DNA from: a bacterium
Lineage (GTDB): Bacteria > Verrucomicrobiota > Kiritimatiellia > CAIKKV01 > CAITUY01
Direction of reading: 5' to 3'
DNA: 64,000 nt
NCBI GenBank assembly: GCA_037128595.1
Contig: JBAXWB010000023.1
Coordinates: forward strand, 22,459 to 86,458
Positions 28,391 to 38,227 of the stretch are shown here, piece after piece (the first letter of the stretch is position 1; each line of letters starts with the position of its first letter). Both the position numbers and the translations under genes were made by a program. The notes beneath the pieces were generated by a model. It ran no database searches and was not told the origin of the DNA. It worked only from the letters and a program-made list of their open reading frames with translations.

Positions 28391-29470
28391 ATGAATGAGA
28401 AGTATGATTTAGCCGTGTTGGGGCTGGGTGGCATGGGGGATACGCATGTGGGTGCGGCGAAGGCGTCTCCGTATGTGCGGACCATTTATGGTTACGAGCC
28501 GGATGCTACGAGAGCCGCGCTGCGGGGCAAGGAGCTCGGCGTTAAGGCCACGTCTGATCTGGATTCCATTTTGAACAATCCTGAAATCAAACTCGTCACC
28601 ATTGCCGCCATCAATCCTGTTCATGCTGAATTGGCCATTAAGGCGCTCCGGGCTGGGAAGGCGGTCATGTGCGAAAAGCCGATGGCTGAAACTCTGGAGG
28701 GGGCGAAGGAGATGATTCAGGTTGAAAAGGAGACGGGTAAATTCCTCCAGATCGGCTTTGAGCTGCGTTACTCGAAAATTTACATGAAGGCCAGGGAATG
28801 GATTGATCAGGGAGTGATTGGGAAAGTGGTGAATAGTCAGTGCCGTTACTACTGCAGTGAATTTCATTCCAAAAACACCTGGCGCAGTAACAGCAAGGGA
28901 ACCCTGATCGGGGAGAAGCTTTCCCATTACCTGGATTTACAGCGTTGGTTTACGGGCAGTCCCGTCGAAGAGGTGTTTTCAATGGCCGCTCCCAATGTTG
29001 TTCCTTATTTCAACCATTCCGACAACCACCAGATCAGCATGCGCTTTCAAAACGGGGCCATCTCAAATCTGAATTTTGCCATGTATATTGCGGAATCGGA
29101 TCACCGCGATCCGCTGCTCGAAATGTTGGAGAAGCAATCCGATGATGGCCATTACCTGCAATACCACATTTTCGGGACAAAAGGTGCGATCGAAACTGAT
29201 GTGTTCCGCCGCCGAATCCGCCGTTGGGAATTCACTGATAGTCCGGAGCGGTTGGTTAGCAAAATGGCTGAGACGATCACGTACAAGCCCAGTGATGACA
29301 ACGCTTGGATCCACAACACGCATGGGCAGAATATCAGGATTGCCGAGCTGGTGGCAAAAGGGTTACCTCCGGAAAATCCCGCCGCGGATTCCTTTGAGAC
29401 GATGAGGGCCGGCTTTGCCGCAGAGATATCAGAACGGGAACACCGGATCGTCAAAATGAGCGAGTTGTAA
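28391..29470 (+). CDS. Gfo/Idh/MocA-family NAD(P)-dependent oxidoreductase
   Basis: A 359-residue cytoplasmic protein. The Rossmann signature is DLAVLGLGGMGDTHV, and the conserved EKPMAETLEGA of the family follows at about residue 98. The C-terminal alpha/beta domain contains GEKLSHYLDLQRWFTG, with the usual HxxD-type active-site arrangement (SHYLDLQ). Family members oxidise or reduce sugars, inositols and sugar acids at a ring hydroxyl. AGAGGAAC lies before the ATG. It is the first gene of the second catabolic run, and a role in oxidising a released sugar is inferred. Confidence 0.9.
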   Translation: MNEKYDLAVLGLGGMGDTHVGAAKASPYVRTIYGYEPDATRAALRGKELGVKATSDLDSILNNPEIKLVTIAAINPVHAELAIKALRAGKAVMCEKPMAETLEGAKEMIQVEKETGKFLQIGFELRYSKIYMKAREWIDQGVIGKVVNSQCRYYCSEFHSKNTWRSNSKGTLIGEKLSHYLDLQRWFTGSPVEEVFSMAAPNVVPYFNHSDNHQISMRFQNGAISNLNFAMYIAESDHRDPLLEMLEKQSDDGHYLQYHIFGTKGAIETDVFRRRIRRWEFTDSPERLVSKMAETITYKPSDDNAWIHNTHGQNIRIAELVAKGLPPENPAADSFETMRAGFAAEISEREHRIVKMSEL

Positions 29471-29521
29471 GCCGAAAGAAAAGAATTTGAACAGAAGCAC
29501 GCAAAGATCGCAAAGGGGTAA

Positions 29522-30526
29522 ATGAGCCCTATTCCTAACAAGACGATGAAGACATTTCCCGGCTATCCGCAGGATCTTTCGGCAGGTGAAATTGACCGCC
29601 GGTTCCGGAAGGTGCTTGGGGACTTCGAAGTAGCTTCGGTCCCTTTGAAACTTAAAGTTACAGAAGAACTTCAGCTTAAAGGCGGGATTATCAGGCAGCG
29701 GGTGGAATACGACGTGGACAAAGGTGAACGCGTTTCCGCCTACCATCTCTTCAAGAAGGGCCTGCCTCAAAATGCCCCCGGAGTCTTGTCCATCCACGGA
29801 CATGGCGGCGATGACATTTTTCCGGTAGGCAAGGCGTTCCACTGCCATCCTGTAAAAGATGATCCGCTCCAATACAGTTATCATGCAGCATTAGCCGGGT
29901 TCAGAGTCCTGGCTCCGGATGCCCTTTGTTTTGGCGAGCGTCAGGCCAAATGGGGCTACTCCACGAAATTCTTCGACGAAATCGCCGCGCATGCTGAACT
30001 GACTGGTCAGGGGAAAAGCCTGGCTTGGAAATCCGTATGGGATAATTCACGCGCCTTGGAAGCGCTGGAGAAGCTCGGGGCCCGTTCCCTGGGGGCCATC
30101 GGCTGGTCGGGTGGCAGTACGCAGGCGTATATTCTTGCCTCGGTGAACAAGAAGGTCGAGGCAACGGCGTGCTTCTTCAGCTTCATGACACTGCGGCATC
30201 AGTTCGGGCAGTACCGCTGCTGTCATTGTTTGTATCACTATATTCCGGGAATGATGAAGGCTGGCATCGACTGGGATCAGGTGGTGTCCCTCATTCCGCC
30301 CCGGAAGATCTTCCTGGGCTGGGGGGCGCTGGATGCAGGTTCGCCGGAAATCATGTACCGGAGTTTCGTCAGCGCCATTCAGAAACGGGTCAAGAACAAG
30401 TCTTCTGATAAATGCCTTTCCCTCCACGAAGAAGCCGGGAAAGGTCACGAGATCACTCTGCCCATGCTGGACAATGCCTTCCGGTTTTTGCAGATTCATT
30501 TGAATAAAGAAAGCGGCGATGTGTAA
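29522..30526 (+). CDS. Alpha/beta hydrolase, acetyl-esterase/dienelactone-hydrolase type
   Basis: A 334-residue cytoplasmic protein. GVLSIHGHGGDD forms the oxyanion region and GWSGGST the nucleophile elbow with Ser196. A late Asp (WGALDAGSP) and His (GKGHEIT) complete the expected triad. A Cys/His-rich segment (YRCCHCLYH) follows the nucleophile, which is unusual. The next gene starts on the base after its stop codon. The 51-base gap upstream carries a GCAAAGATCGCAAAGGG motif. It probably removes ester groups from imported sugars. Confidence 0.85.
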   Translation: MSPIPNKTMKTFPGYPQDLSAGEIDRRFRKVLGDFEVASVPLKLKVTEELQLKGGIIRQRVEYDVDKGERVSAYHLFKKGLPQNAPGVLSIHGHGGDDIFPVGKAFHCHPVKDDPLQYSYHAALAGFRVLAPDALCFGERQAKWGYSTKFFDEIAAHAELTGQGKSLAWKSVWDNSRALEALEKLGARSLGAIGWSGGSTQAYILASVNKKVEATACFFSFMTLRHQFGQYRCCHCLYHYIPGMMKAGIDWDQVVSLIPPRKIFLGWGALDAGSPEIMYRSFVSAIQKRVKNKSSDKCLSLHEEAGKGHEITLPMLDNAFRFLQIHLNKESGDV

Positions 30527-33499
30527 ATGAAGAAAATCCGATATATTTTCCCGAAGACGACTAATTTCCGGGAGACACGGCCGGGGCTATGCTGGGAGCA
30601 CATGTATGGCTGGATGGAAGGATACGGGATGCTCTTTGACCCCGCGGTCTTTTCGCTGACAGGCATTGTCCCGGAATGGGAGAACGGCTGGAATAAGAAA
30701 AGCGCGGCCGGTGATTTTGTCATCACTCCCTGCGCGCAAGCGTCGGAGCTTTTTGAAAACCTGAAAATCCCCGGACTCTATGTCCGTCCTGCAATAATCC
30801 CGGGGATACGGACCCATTCGCGCAAATCCGAAAAAGAGAAACTGACGACGCCTGCAGGTCAGCTGTTCTATCCTTTCGATCTCCTTTACGACACCTACGC
30901 GGGGGAGGATGCAAACTGGATTCTCGGTGAGAATCCGGCGATTAAAAAACTTGGAAAATCCATGGCGGTTAGTTTTGAACTCTTTGCCATGTTCGGCTAT
31001 TTCCGGAATGAGATGCCCGAGGAGATACTCATAAAAGGCGCTGATATTGTGGCAAGTTTGTTGGAGCAATGTGAGGTTTCTTCTGCAAAGCCCGCGCGTG
31101 GCGCGTTTCCTCGCGAGCTTCGCCTCGATTGCCAGGCATACGGAGTTAACCGTTTGTTACTGCAGTGGTTCCTGGAGATAAAAGGACAGAGCCGTGATGC
31201 CGTAAGGATTGCGGATGCATTCTTTCTAAAGGCGATGGCGGCTATCCAATCCGACAGGGCAAAGGATGCGACCCTTCATTTGCGGCAGGCCTTTGTGCAT
31301 TTGGCTAAACTGAGAAAAGAATTTTCAAAAATGGATGTTCTTTTTCTGGAATACCCGCATCTTGGGATTCTCTTTAAGGATAAGGGGTTCTTTGAACTTG
31401 AATGGCCGCACTACTCCAGGGAAATGCTCCTTTCGTATTTCGAGCAGATTGAAAAGCACGGTTACAAGGTCAGCCTCGAGGGTGGCGCCGCCTGCTGGGA
31501 AAATCTCGCTACGCGTTATCCGCGCCTGGGAGAAACGGTCGCGAAGCTCTGGAAAAAGGGAACGATCGAATTGACGAACGGAACCTATTCTCTTCCTTAT
31601 GCGCTGATGTCATCGCTCGCGCTACAATTCTGGCAGTTCAAAAAGGGCAATGAAACCTTTGCAAGGGTTTTTGGGAAGACCCCGTCCGTCTATCAGTGCC
31701 AGGAAAACTCCCTAACGCCCCAGATGCCGGAACTCCTCAGACATTTCGGGTATCAACGCGCGCTCCACATCACCCAGAACCACGGGGAGGCGCCGGCCGA
31801 AAACACGGATTTCATTAATTGGGAAAGTCCGGCCGGACACGGCATCATATCCATGACCGCACGCCATCCGGCCCTCTCCCGGAAAGGCAATAACTACTTC
31901 CTGGATTTGCCCCTGATCCATGACGAATACGGCAGGTGTGAAAAATCCCTCAACTATGTGAGCTTTCAGGATCTCGGCTATGTCCCCTTCAGGATCCACA
32001 TGATCAGGGCTCACCAGTATGCGCCCGTTTGGGGCAGTTATGAGCTCGATCGGGAGCGCTTCAAGTTGGCTCCGGAAAATGCTCCTGTCAAAAGCTATAC
32101 GGCAGATTCCTACAAGCTATCTGAAAAATTCTTTTATCCGAACGAGACGAATTTGAATCCGTTCAGCCATTATGAAAATATCCAGGCATTGTCTGCGCGG
32201 TTGCGGCAGTTGCGACTCGCAGGGTGCGCCAGCGGGCAGCGTGACGAGGCCTATCGGATCCTCGACCAATGTGTTGGCCAGCTTTGTCTTCTGGAGGCGC
32301 ATGATTGTTCCTATGTCCAGGGACAGCGCCGTGGTGAGTTCCATGCCAGTAATAACAATGAAGTCCCTCCTTACTCCCGTGAGACTCTCACCCAGAAACT
32401 CGCGGAAATCACTTCGGATGCCGTAGCAGAACTTGATAAGGCCGATAAATTACTGTTTGCAGGTAAGTCTACGTCAAAGCTTTTCAATGCCGCCGAAGTC
32501 CCGCTTGCCTTCGGAAGAATTCGCGCACCGGAATCATATCGTGGCGCGAATACGGTAAAGCAGGGTGCCGATCTTTACGCCGTTGGCCCTTTCCCTGCAT
32601 TTTCATCGAGTGACCCCGCGGCAGCTAACAAACGTGCCAGTGGACCACAAGGGGCATTCGACAACGGTCTTTGGCGGCTCGAAATCGACAAGCAGGGGAA
32701 GCTCGTGGTGGGCTTCAAAGGACAGAAAATGACCTGCATCCCAGTCGACAGGAAGGCCGGGCCCTTTAAGTTGTTGAGCTCGGCGATGAAGCGTACGGGG
32801 GGGCTGGTCTTTATGACGCTGCATTATCAGCAGCTGGAGCGGGAGATCCAGACCGTCATTCTGGATCTGGTTGTCGCGGAGCAGGGGGACTATGCCGAGA
32901 TCAACCTGAAATACTCGCCGCGTACCGATTTCAATATCTCTTCAAAGTGGAATGATTTCCTGGCACTTGAAATGCAGGTGGACTCGCCATTGGCCAAGGT
33001 CTGGCGATTCAATCCGAACGTGCGGGCACTGACCCTTGAAGACCGCACGGTAAGTCCTTATTATATTGCTGCGGAATCTTCAGATGGAGGCGGCTTCAGT
33101 CTGATGAACGAAGGCGCCTCGCTTTATGAACTGGATCGGACGAATGGCGCGATCAGGTGGCTGTTCCATGTGTTTGGTGAATCCGTTTTCAGCAGGCGTA
33201 TGGGGATTGTGTTTGGTCAGTGCGACGTTTTTCAACTGTCAAGGGCATGGGCGCAAGGTCTCTTGAATAGCGATCCTGCCTTGATCCCTCTTTTAAGAAA
33301 AGCTGACTGGCATGGCATTAGTGTGGAGGACTTTGTCGCGGCGGACACCTTGCTGATCTCTAATCTTGCTGAAGAAAACACTGAGTTAAAAATTGTTAAA
33401 AGAACTTATTCAAGTGCCCTGAATCTGCTCGGGGAAAGTATGGTTAGCAACTCTCGACTGAAATTAAAACCCATGGAAATGGCGCTAATTCGCGTTTAA
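30527..33499 (+). CDS. GH38/GH57-like alpha-mannosidase-type protein
   Basis: A 990-residue cytoplasmic protein. Residues about 270-480 resemble the N-terminal catalytic domain of GH38: FFELEWPHYSREMLLSYFEQIEKHGYKVSLEGGAACWENL, GTIELTNGTYSLPYALMSS, FGKTPSVYQCQENSLTPQMPELLRHFGYQRAL. An approximately 260-residue helical N-terminal extension precedes it, and a C-terminal beta-sandwich resembles the GH38 C-terminal domain. The usual HxDxxW zinc motif is altered (here LEYPH...), so activity is uncertain. It starts immediately after the esterase stop codon, so the two are translationally linked. Confidence 0.65.
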   Translation: MKKIRYIFPKTTNFRETRPGLCWEHMYGWMEGYGMLFDPAVFSLTGIVPEWENGWNKKSAAGDFVITPCAQASELFENLKIPGLYVRPAIIPGIRTHSRKSEKEKLTTPAGQLFYPFDLLYDTYAGEDANWILGENPAIKKLGKSMAVSFELFAMFGYFRNEMPEEILIKGADIVASLLEQCEVSSAKPARGAFPRELRLDCQAYGVNRLLLQWFLEIKGQSRDAVRIADAFFLKAMAAIQSDRAKDATLHLRQAFVHLAKLRKEFSKMDVLFLEYPHLGILFKDKGFFELEWPHYSREMLLSYFEQIEKHGYKVSLEGGAACWENLATRYPRLGETVAKLWKKGTIELTNGTYSLPYALMSSLALQFWQFKKGNETFARVFGKTPSVYQCQENSLTPQMPELLRHFGYQRALHITQNHGEAPAENTDFINWESPAGHGIISMTARHPALSRKGNNYFLDLPLIHDEYGRCEKSLNYVSFQDLGYVPFRIHMIRAHQYAPVWGSYELDRERFKLAPENAPVKSYTADSYKLSEKFFYPNETNLNPFSHYENIQALSARLRQLRLAGCASGQRDEAYRILDQCVGQLCLLEAHDCSYVQGQRRGEFHASNNNEVPPYSRETLTQKLAEITSDAVAELDKADKLLFAGKSTSKLFNAAEVPLAFGRIRAPESYRGANTVKQGADLYAVGPFPAFSSSDPAAANKRASGPQGAFDNGLWRLEIDKQGKLVVGFKGQKMTCIPVDRKAGPFKLLSSAMKRTGGLVFMTLHYQQLEREIQTVILDLVVAEQGDYAEINLKYSPRTDFNISSKWNDFLALEMQVDSPLAKVWRFNPNVRALTLEDRTVSPYYIAAESSDGGGFSLMNEGASLYELDRTNGAIRWLFHVFGESVFSRRMGIVFGQCDVFQLSRAWAQGLLNSDPALIPLLRKADWHGISVEDFVAADTLLISNLAEENTELKIVKRTYSSALNLLGESMVSNSRLKLKPMEMALIRV

Positions 33500-33517
33500 G
33501 AGACGAAAGGAATACCT

Positions 33518-35761
33518 ATGACAACCCGTAAATCAACCGTATCTAAGGGGCATAAACAAGTCGGTGGTTTTTTCATTTCACCGCATGAAGTCAAAAACCC
33601 AAAACAGGCCCGGCCTTATCTTGAGGAAATCGCCCACTGGAATTACTCATCAGCGATCATGTTCGTGCGCCACCAGCGAAGTACCGTGTTGAGTCCCGAA
33701 GTCCATGATGCGGTCAAAGAGATCGTCGCTTTCGGGCATCAGTGCAACATCAAGATGATCCTCGACACGGATCATGCCCACTGGGGTGAGAACTTCGTGG
33801 AAACCTGTCTTGAGGCAGCCCTCTGGGCGATTTGTCCGGTTGATACCATGATTCACGAAGGAAACTTCGAGTTTCGCGTGGACTTTCCCAAAATGAGGGG
33901 CCAGATCAATTTTCAGGAAATCTCGGCAGTCTTTGTCACCGGCCAGGACGGCTATCACTTGGTTCCACCGGCGAAAATTCAGGCCACGCCCATGCATTAT
34001 CTGGTGCCCCAGGCAGGTCTGGTGATCAAGGGGACGATGGCGGGCGGCTATACCGGACCTGCGGTATTCTATGTGGCGGTGCAGACCACCGGGCTGGTAG
34101 ATGTGGCCCATCCCCAATACCTTCAAGCCCAGAAACAATTACTGGATTCGTATTCTGACATTCCCCTCGACGGGTTCGGCTGGGATGAGCCGGGCAAAGG
34201 CATGGGCAATATGGCCTATTTTAAGGCAGGGAAAGGATTCCTCGCGCTTTTCAAAAAGCTCAATGGTTATGAACTGCGTCCTAATCTCATCCATTTGAAT
34301 CATTTAGAGGGAACCAACAAGACCATACAGGTGCGCTGTGACTACTACCGGAGTCTGGTGGAGATGAACTATGTGGCTCAGGAAAGTCACAATACCTATG
34401 CGAAAAAGATTTTCAAACAGGATCTGATTTTCGGGACCCATCAAACGTGGAGCGGTATTCCCACTGATCTTGCCGCGGGGGTGCTTGATTATTTCAAACT
34501 TGGGAAAGTGTTGACGGGCGCTTGGACCGATGGGGGAACCGAGGTGGAGAATAAGTATCCGCTCCACAATTTCATGCTCGCAGAGGGACTTAAAAAAGAG
34601 TTGGGCATGCGCGACGCCTTCTACAACGACTGGGCGTTCCGATACCCCGCCGTGGGGAATATGAAGCACGCCAATCGCCTGAAGATGCTATTCCATGTGA
34701 ATTGGTTCAGTCATGTGATGTCCAGTTTCAGCGAGGGCCTGATCAATTTTACGCAAGAGCCTTCACGCAGTGCGATGATGCAGGATGTTGAAAATCTGGA
34801 TCGTTTTGATGAAATGGTGGGCGACCAGTTTGTCCCGCACACCGACGTGGCACTTTTGTATTCCTGGGAAACCCTGGCCGCAACGCCCAAGTGGTTGACC
34901 CGGATGTTTTACACATTCCTTGCCAATACGGCGATCCACCTGACGGATGCGGCTCAATATTCCGCCATCATGAGCGGGGAAAGTCTGCTGCGTGCTAAAA
35001 TCGGCAAGGGTGAGTTTTCTATTGATGGGCTGACGTATCGGGTGCTACTGCTGCCGTATATCTATGTGCTCCCTGAAAAATACTACAAGCGGGTCATGGA
35101 TATTGTTCGGGCGAATGTGCCGGTGATTGTCATCGGGCCGCCTCCAGAGTTCACGGTACAAAAGCAGTCGAGTATTGCGGCAAAGTTTGCGGGAGAAGTT
35201 GGCTTCAAGCCTTTTACGCTAGCGGACTATACGGCTGCGCTTGCAGAGAAGAGGTCTCTGCCTGGGATCAATGAATGGGAGCCCAGTTGGTTTGATGGAA
35301 CCTATCCGGTGCAGGTCACTTCCGCTCAAAAAGTGTTCGATCAGGAGGGTTTCCTGTCTTATGTTAAATCACCCGATCGGCCTCTGTATTACATGCCTGC
35401 CCCTGATCCTCGAGAGGATTTGACCCGTCTTATCCGCACCCTGACGTCTTCCGCCGAGCAAGTGTTTGCCGAGGACACGTATTACCGGTTTTTCCGCCAT
35501 CGAACGGATTCTGCGAAGAAGGTTCTGGTTGCGGTGACCAAAGGTTACGTTGCGGGATATGCCATGGCTCCCGATCAGTATGGCGGCTCTCATTTGCGGC
35601 CGCCGATCAAGCTGCATTCCCTCAATCTGCTCGCGCGTTTCGAGCAGGGGGATTTGACACTGAAGGGCGGGAGTTGGTGTGCCGTCAAAATCGAGGGCGA
35701 GAAGATCGTGGAAGTGCTGGGCGACTGCCCGGATGTCCGCTGGGTGCGTGGTAATGCATAA
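33518..35761 (+). CDS. TIM-barrel plus GATase-like protein, unassigned glycosidase-like
   Basis: A 747-residue cytoplasmic protein with AAAGGA upstream of ATG. The N-terminal part reads as a barrel (EEIAHWNYSSAIMFVRH...IKMILDTDHAHWGENF), with a DGFGWDEPGKG motif at about residue 220 where an acid pair could lie. An interrupting beta domain is at about 110-200. Residues about 440-560 look like a GATase-like or beta-galactosidase-trimerisation domain (DVALLYSWETLAATP...VLLLPYIYVLPEKYYKRVMDIVRANVPVIVIG). The family is unknown. It overlaps the transporter gene by 8 bases. Confidence 0.6.
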   Translation: MTTRKSTVSKGHKQVGGFFISPHEVKNPKQARPYLEEIAHWNYSSAIMFVRHQRSTVLSPEVHDAVKEIVAFGHQCNIKMILDTDHAHWGENFVETCLEAALWAICPVDTMIHEGNFEFRVDFPKMRGQINFQEISAVFVTGQDGYHLVPPAKIQATPMHYLVPQAGLVIKGTMAGGYTGPAVFYVAVQTTGLVDVAHPQYLQAQKQLLDSYSDIPLDGFGWDEPGKGMGNMAYFKAGKGFLALFKKLNGYELRPNLIHLNHLEGTNKTIQVRCDYYRSLVEMNYVAQESHNTYAKKIFKQDLIFGTHQTWSGIPTDLAAGVLDYFKLGKVLTGAWTDGGTEVENKYPLHNFMLAEGLKKELGMRDAFYNDWAFRYPAVGNMKHANRLKMLFHVNWFSHVMSSFSEGLINFTQEPSRSAMMQDVENLDRFDEMVGDQFVPHTDVALLYSWETLAATPKWLTRMFYTFLANTAIHLTDAAQYSAIMSGESLLRAKIGKGEFSIDGLTYRVLLLPYIYVLPEKYYKRVMDIVRANVPVIVIGPPPEFTVQKQSSIAAKFAGEVGFKPFTLADYTAALAEKRSLPGINEWEPSWFDGTYPVQVTSAQKVFDQEGFLSYVKSPDRPLYYMPAPDPREDLTRLIRTLTSSAEQVFAEDTYYRFFRHRTDSAKKVLVAVTKGYVAGYAMAPDQYGGSHLRPPIKLHSLNLLARFEQGDLTLKGGSWCAVKIEGEKIVEVLGDCPDVRWVRGNA

Positions 35762-37037
35762 TCATCAGGGGGCAACCTTGTCCGAAAATTTGCCAGCGCC
35801 GGATCCTGCTTTGGACGCTTATTACGCCGACAAGAAGCTGATGTGGCGCAATGTGACGCTGATCGGGATCTGTAACATTGGCTGGGGCGTGGCAGATACG
35901 CTGGTGATGCCGTTGGTGCTGATGCGACTGTTGGATCTTGGCGTGCGGGAGAACATTCAAGGCACCATTGGTTCGATCAATGGGTGGGCCTTGAGTTTTA
36001 TCGTGATGTATTTCTCATGGAAGAGCGATCACACCGTGACCCGTTTCGGGCGCCGCAGGCCTTGGTACTTCCTGTCCGCACCATTTATCATCGGCGCGAT
36101 GGCCTTGTTCCCGGTGTTCAATGAGGCACGCTGGGTGGTGATTTTGGTGGGGTTGGTAATTGTTAAAATGATCTTCATGGACATTGTGGCCAGCACCTTT
36201 TCCCTGCTGGGCATTGATTGTGTGAGGCGTGATGTGCTGGCGCGGGCCAATTCAGTTCTTGGTGCCGGCGGTGGCCTGGCTGGCTTTGTCATCATGCAGC
36301 TGGCAGGGCGCATTATCGCGGTGTCAGAATGGTTCCCTTTTGCTGTGGGAGCGTCGATCATGACGTTGACAGCACTCTGCGCCTTGGGAATCCGGGAGCC
36401 GCCAATCCAGCATCCGGCTACTGAGCGCTTCAAGCTCTGGTCCACCTTTAAGGTGGCGGCGCTCGACAAACGGATATTCTGGCTGATGGGTGGCGTGGCC
36501 CTGATTAATAGTTATCTGGTTATGAACAACACCTGGATCTGGTTTTGGTCGAAAGAGACTCTGCAATTGGCCCGTGGGGATATTTACCAGGCCTTGTCAT
36601 GGGCTGGATTAGTGAGCCTCGTCATTGCCTACCCCATCGGCTGGATTATCGACCGCTGGGGTGGGTTCCGCGTGGTGTTGCTGTTCTGGGCTGGTCAGGT
36701 GGCTTGTTTCCTGTGGGCGATGCAGGTTCATGACAAAACCAGTTTGATTATTCTTTCGCTGGCGCTGACCGTTATCGGTCCGTTATATGCCGGGGCAGAC
36801 ATCATGGTGTACAAGAGCGCGCCGCGGCAGGATATAGGCTCGATCACCTCCACCAATTCCTGCATTCGCAACGCCTATCGTGCCACGCTCGGATTTATAT
36901 CAGGTTGGGCGATCTACTTCTGCGGCCACAACTATCGGGTCGGCTTCGTCATGGGTATTGTGATGAGCACTTTGGCGGTGGTGTTTTTCGTTATTTATCG
37001 GCGGCTCATGCGTAAACAAATGGATGGAATAAACTAA
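35754..37037 (+). CDS. MFS transporter, sugar/GPH-type
   Basis: A 427-residue membrane protein starting at ATG 35754, which overlaps the preceding stop. About 12 hydrophobic segments are visible, and a loop SDHTVTRFGRRRPWYFLSAP matches the conserved cytoplasmic loop 2-3 of the GPH and related MFS sugar carriers. DRWGGFR repeats the motif in the second half. As the only carrier in this run it is the likely importer of the oligosaccharide or sugar derivative processed by the neighbouring enzymes. Confidence 0.85.
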   Translation: MHNHQGATLSENLPAPDPALDAYYADKKLMWRNVTLIGICNIGWGVADTLVMPLVLMRLLDLGVRENIQGTIGSINGWALSFIVMYFSWKSDHTVTRFGRRRPWYFLSAPFIIGAMALFPVFNEARWVVILVGLVIVKMIFMDIVASTFSLLGIDCVRRDVLARANSVLGAGGGLAGFVIMQLAGRIIAVSEWFPFAVGASIMTLTALCALGIREPPIQHPATERFKLWSTFKVAALDKRIFWLMGGVALINSYLVMNNTWIWFWSKETLQLARGDIYQALSWAGLVSLVIAYPIGWIIDRWGGFRVVLLFWAGQVACFLWAMQVHDKTSLIILSLALTVIGPLYAGADIMVYKSAPRQDIGSITSTNSCIRNAYRATLGFISGWAIYFCGHNYRVGFVMGIVMSTLAVVFFVIYRRLMRKQMDGIN

Positions 37038-37063
37038 AGGACTAAAGGAATTAAAGTACTATT

Positions 37064-38227
37064 ATGAAGACAACGCAAATTATGAGGCAGGAGTTCGAGG
37101 ACAGAATCACAAAGTTTCAGGGGCGGATCAAGGCCGCTGGACTGGATGCGGTGCTGGTGCATGGCAATGAGGCTGATTTCGCTAATGTTCGGTATCTTTC
37201 AGAATACTGGCCGACCTTTGAGGCGGGCGCTGTGTTTGTCCCGGCAGTGGGGGAAGCAGTTCTGTTGATTGGGCCTGAAAGTGAAAATTATGCCAAGGGG
37301 CGCAGCTCGCTTACGAATATCCTGAAGATGGTCGAATACCGGGAGTTCGCCGAACCGCAGTATCCTGGCATTCCCGTTGCTACCTACAAGGACGTGGTCA
37401 AGTTGGCCATGCCCAAGAGGAAGTTGAAGAAACTCGGGATTGCGAGTTGGGCCATCACCACGTTGCCGGTGTTCATGTCGCTCCAGAAAGATCTTCCGGG
37501 TGTTGAACTCATCAAGGCGGATGATGTCTTTGCCCCGCTGCGGTACATCAAGAGCAAGACGGAGCTGGCGTTGATGCGCAAGGCGTTTCAGATCAGCGAG
37601 TTGGCAGTCGATGCCATCCTGGGCGAGATCAAGCCGGGGATGACGGAGAACCAGGTGATCGGCATTGCCCAGCGTGAGATCTACAAGCATGGTGGTGAAT
37701 ACGAGGGCCATGCGCTCTATTGCTTCTGTGGCAAGCGTACCAATAACGCCATCTGCCGCCCGAGTTACAATAAGATCGTCAAGAATGAGGTTATCCAGCT
37801 CAATATCGGCGCGCGGGTGGGCGGGTATTCGTCGAGCGTGGGCCTGCCCATTTCCATCGGCGCCCTGCCGGCTCGAAAGAAGCGTCTGGTCGAATTCGGC
37901 CTGGAGGCGCATTTCAAGACGATGGAGTTGATGAAGGCGGGGCGTTCGGCGGCCGATGTGGTACAGGATTACGAGAAATGGGTCCACTCGCGCGGATTTG
38001 GCAAATACATGCTCTATGGACCCTGCCACGGCATCGGCATGATGGAGGTGGAGCGTCCCTGGATCGAATCTACGTCGACTTTCAAACTTGAAAAGAACAT
38101 GACCTTCCAGGTGGATACCTTCTTCGCCGACAAGGACTTCGGGCTACGGTGGGAAAATGGAGTTGCCATCACTAACACCGGGGTTGAAAAACTGTCCGAG
38201 CGGTATATGAAGATCGTAGAGGTCTAA
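37064..38227 (+). CDS. Creatinase-like M24 (pita-bread) hydrolase lacking metal ligands
   Basis: A 387-residue cytoplasmic protein close in length to creatinase and prolidases. An N-terminal creatinase/prolidase domain (GLDAVLVHGNEADFANVRYLSEYWPT) is followed by the pita-bread domain. The five M24 metal ligands are mostly replaced: Asn247 (QLNIGA) for the first Asp, Ser258 (GGYSSS) for the second, and Asp351 for the first Glu; His322 and Glu364 remain. Creatinase itself is a metal-free member of this fold, so a non-peptidase C-N hydrolase is plausible. Its stop overlaps the start of a creatininase-family gene by one base (TAATG). Confidence 0.8.
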   Translation: MKTTQIMRQEFEDRITKFQGRIKAAGLDAVLVHGNEADFANVRYLSEYWPTFEAGAVFVPAVGEAVLLIGPESENYAKGRSSLTNILKMVEYREFAEPQYPGIPVATYKDVVKLAMPKRKLKKLGIASWAITTLPVFMSLQKDLPGVELIKADDVFAPLRYIKSKTELALMRKAFQISELAVDAILGEIKPGMTENQVIGIAQREIYKHGGEYEGHALYCFCGKRTNNAICRPSYNKIVKNEVIQLNIGARVGGYSSSVGLPISIGALPARKKRLVEFGLEAHFKTMELMKAGRSAADVVQDYEKWVHSRGFGKYMLYGPCHGIGMMEVERPWIESTSTFKLEKNMTFQVDTFFADKDFGLRWENGVAITNTGVEKLSERYMKIVEV

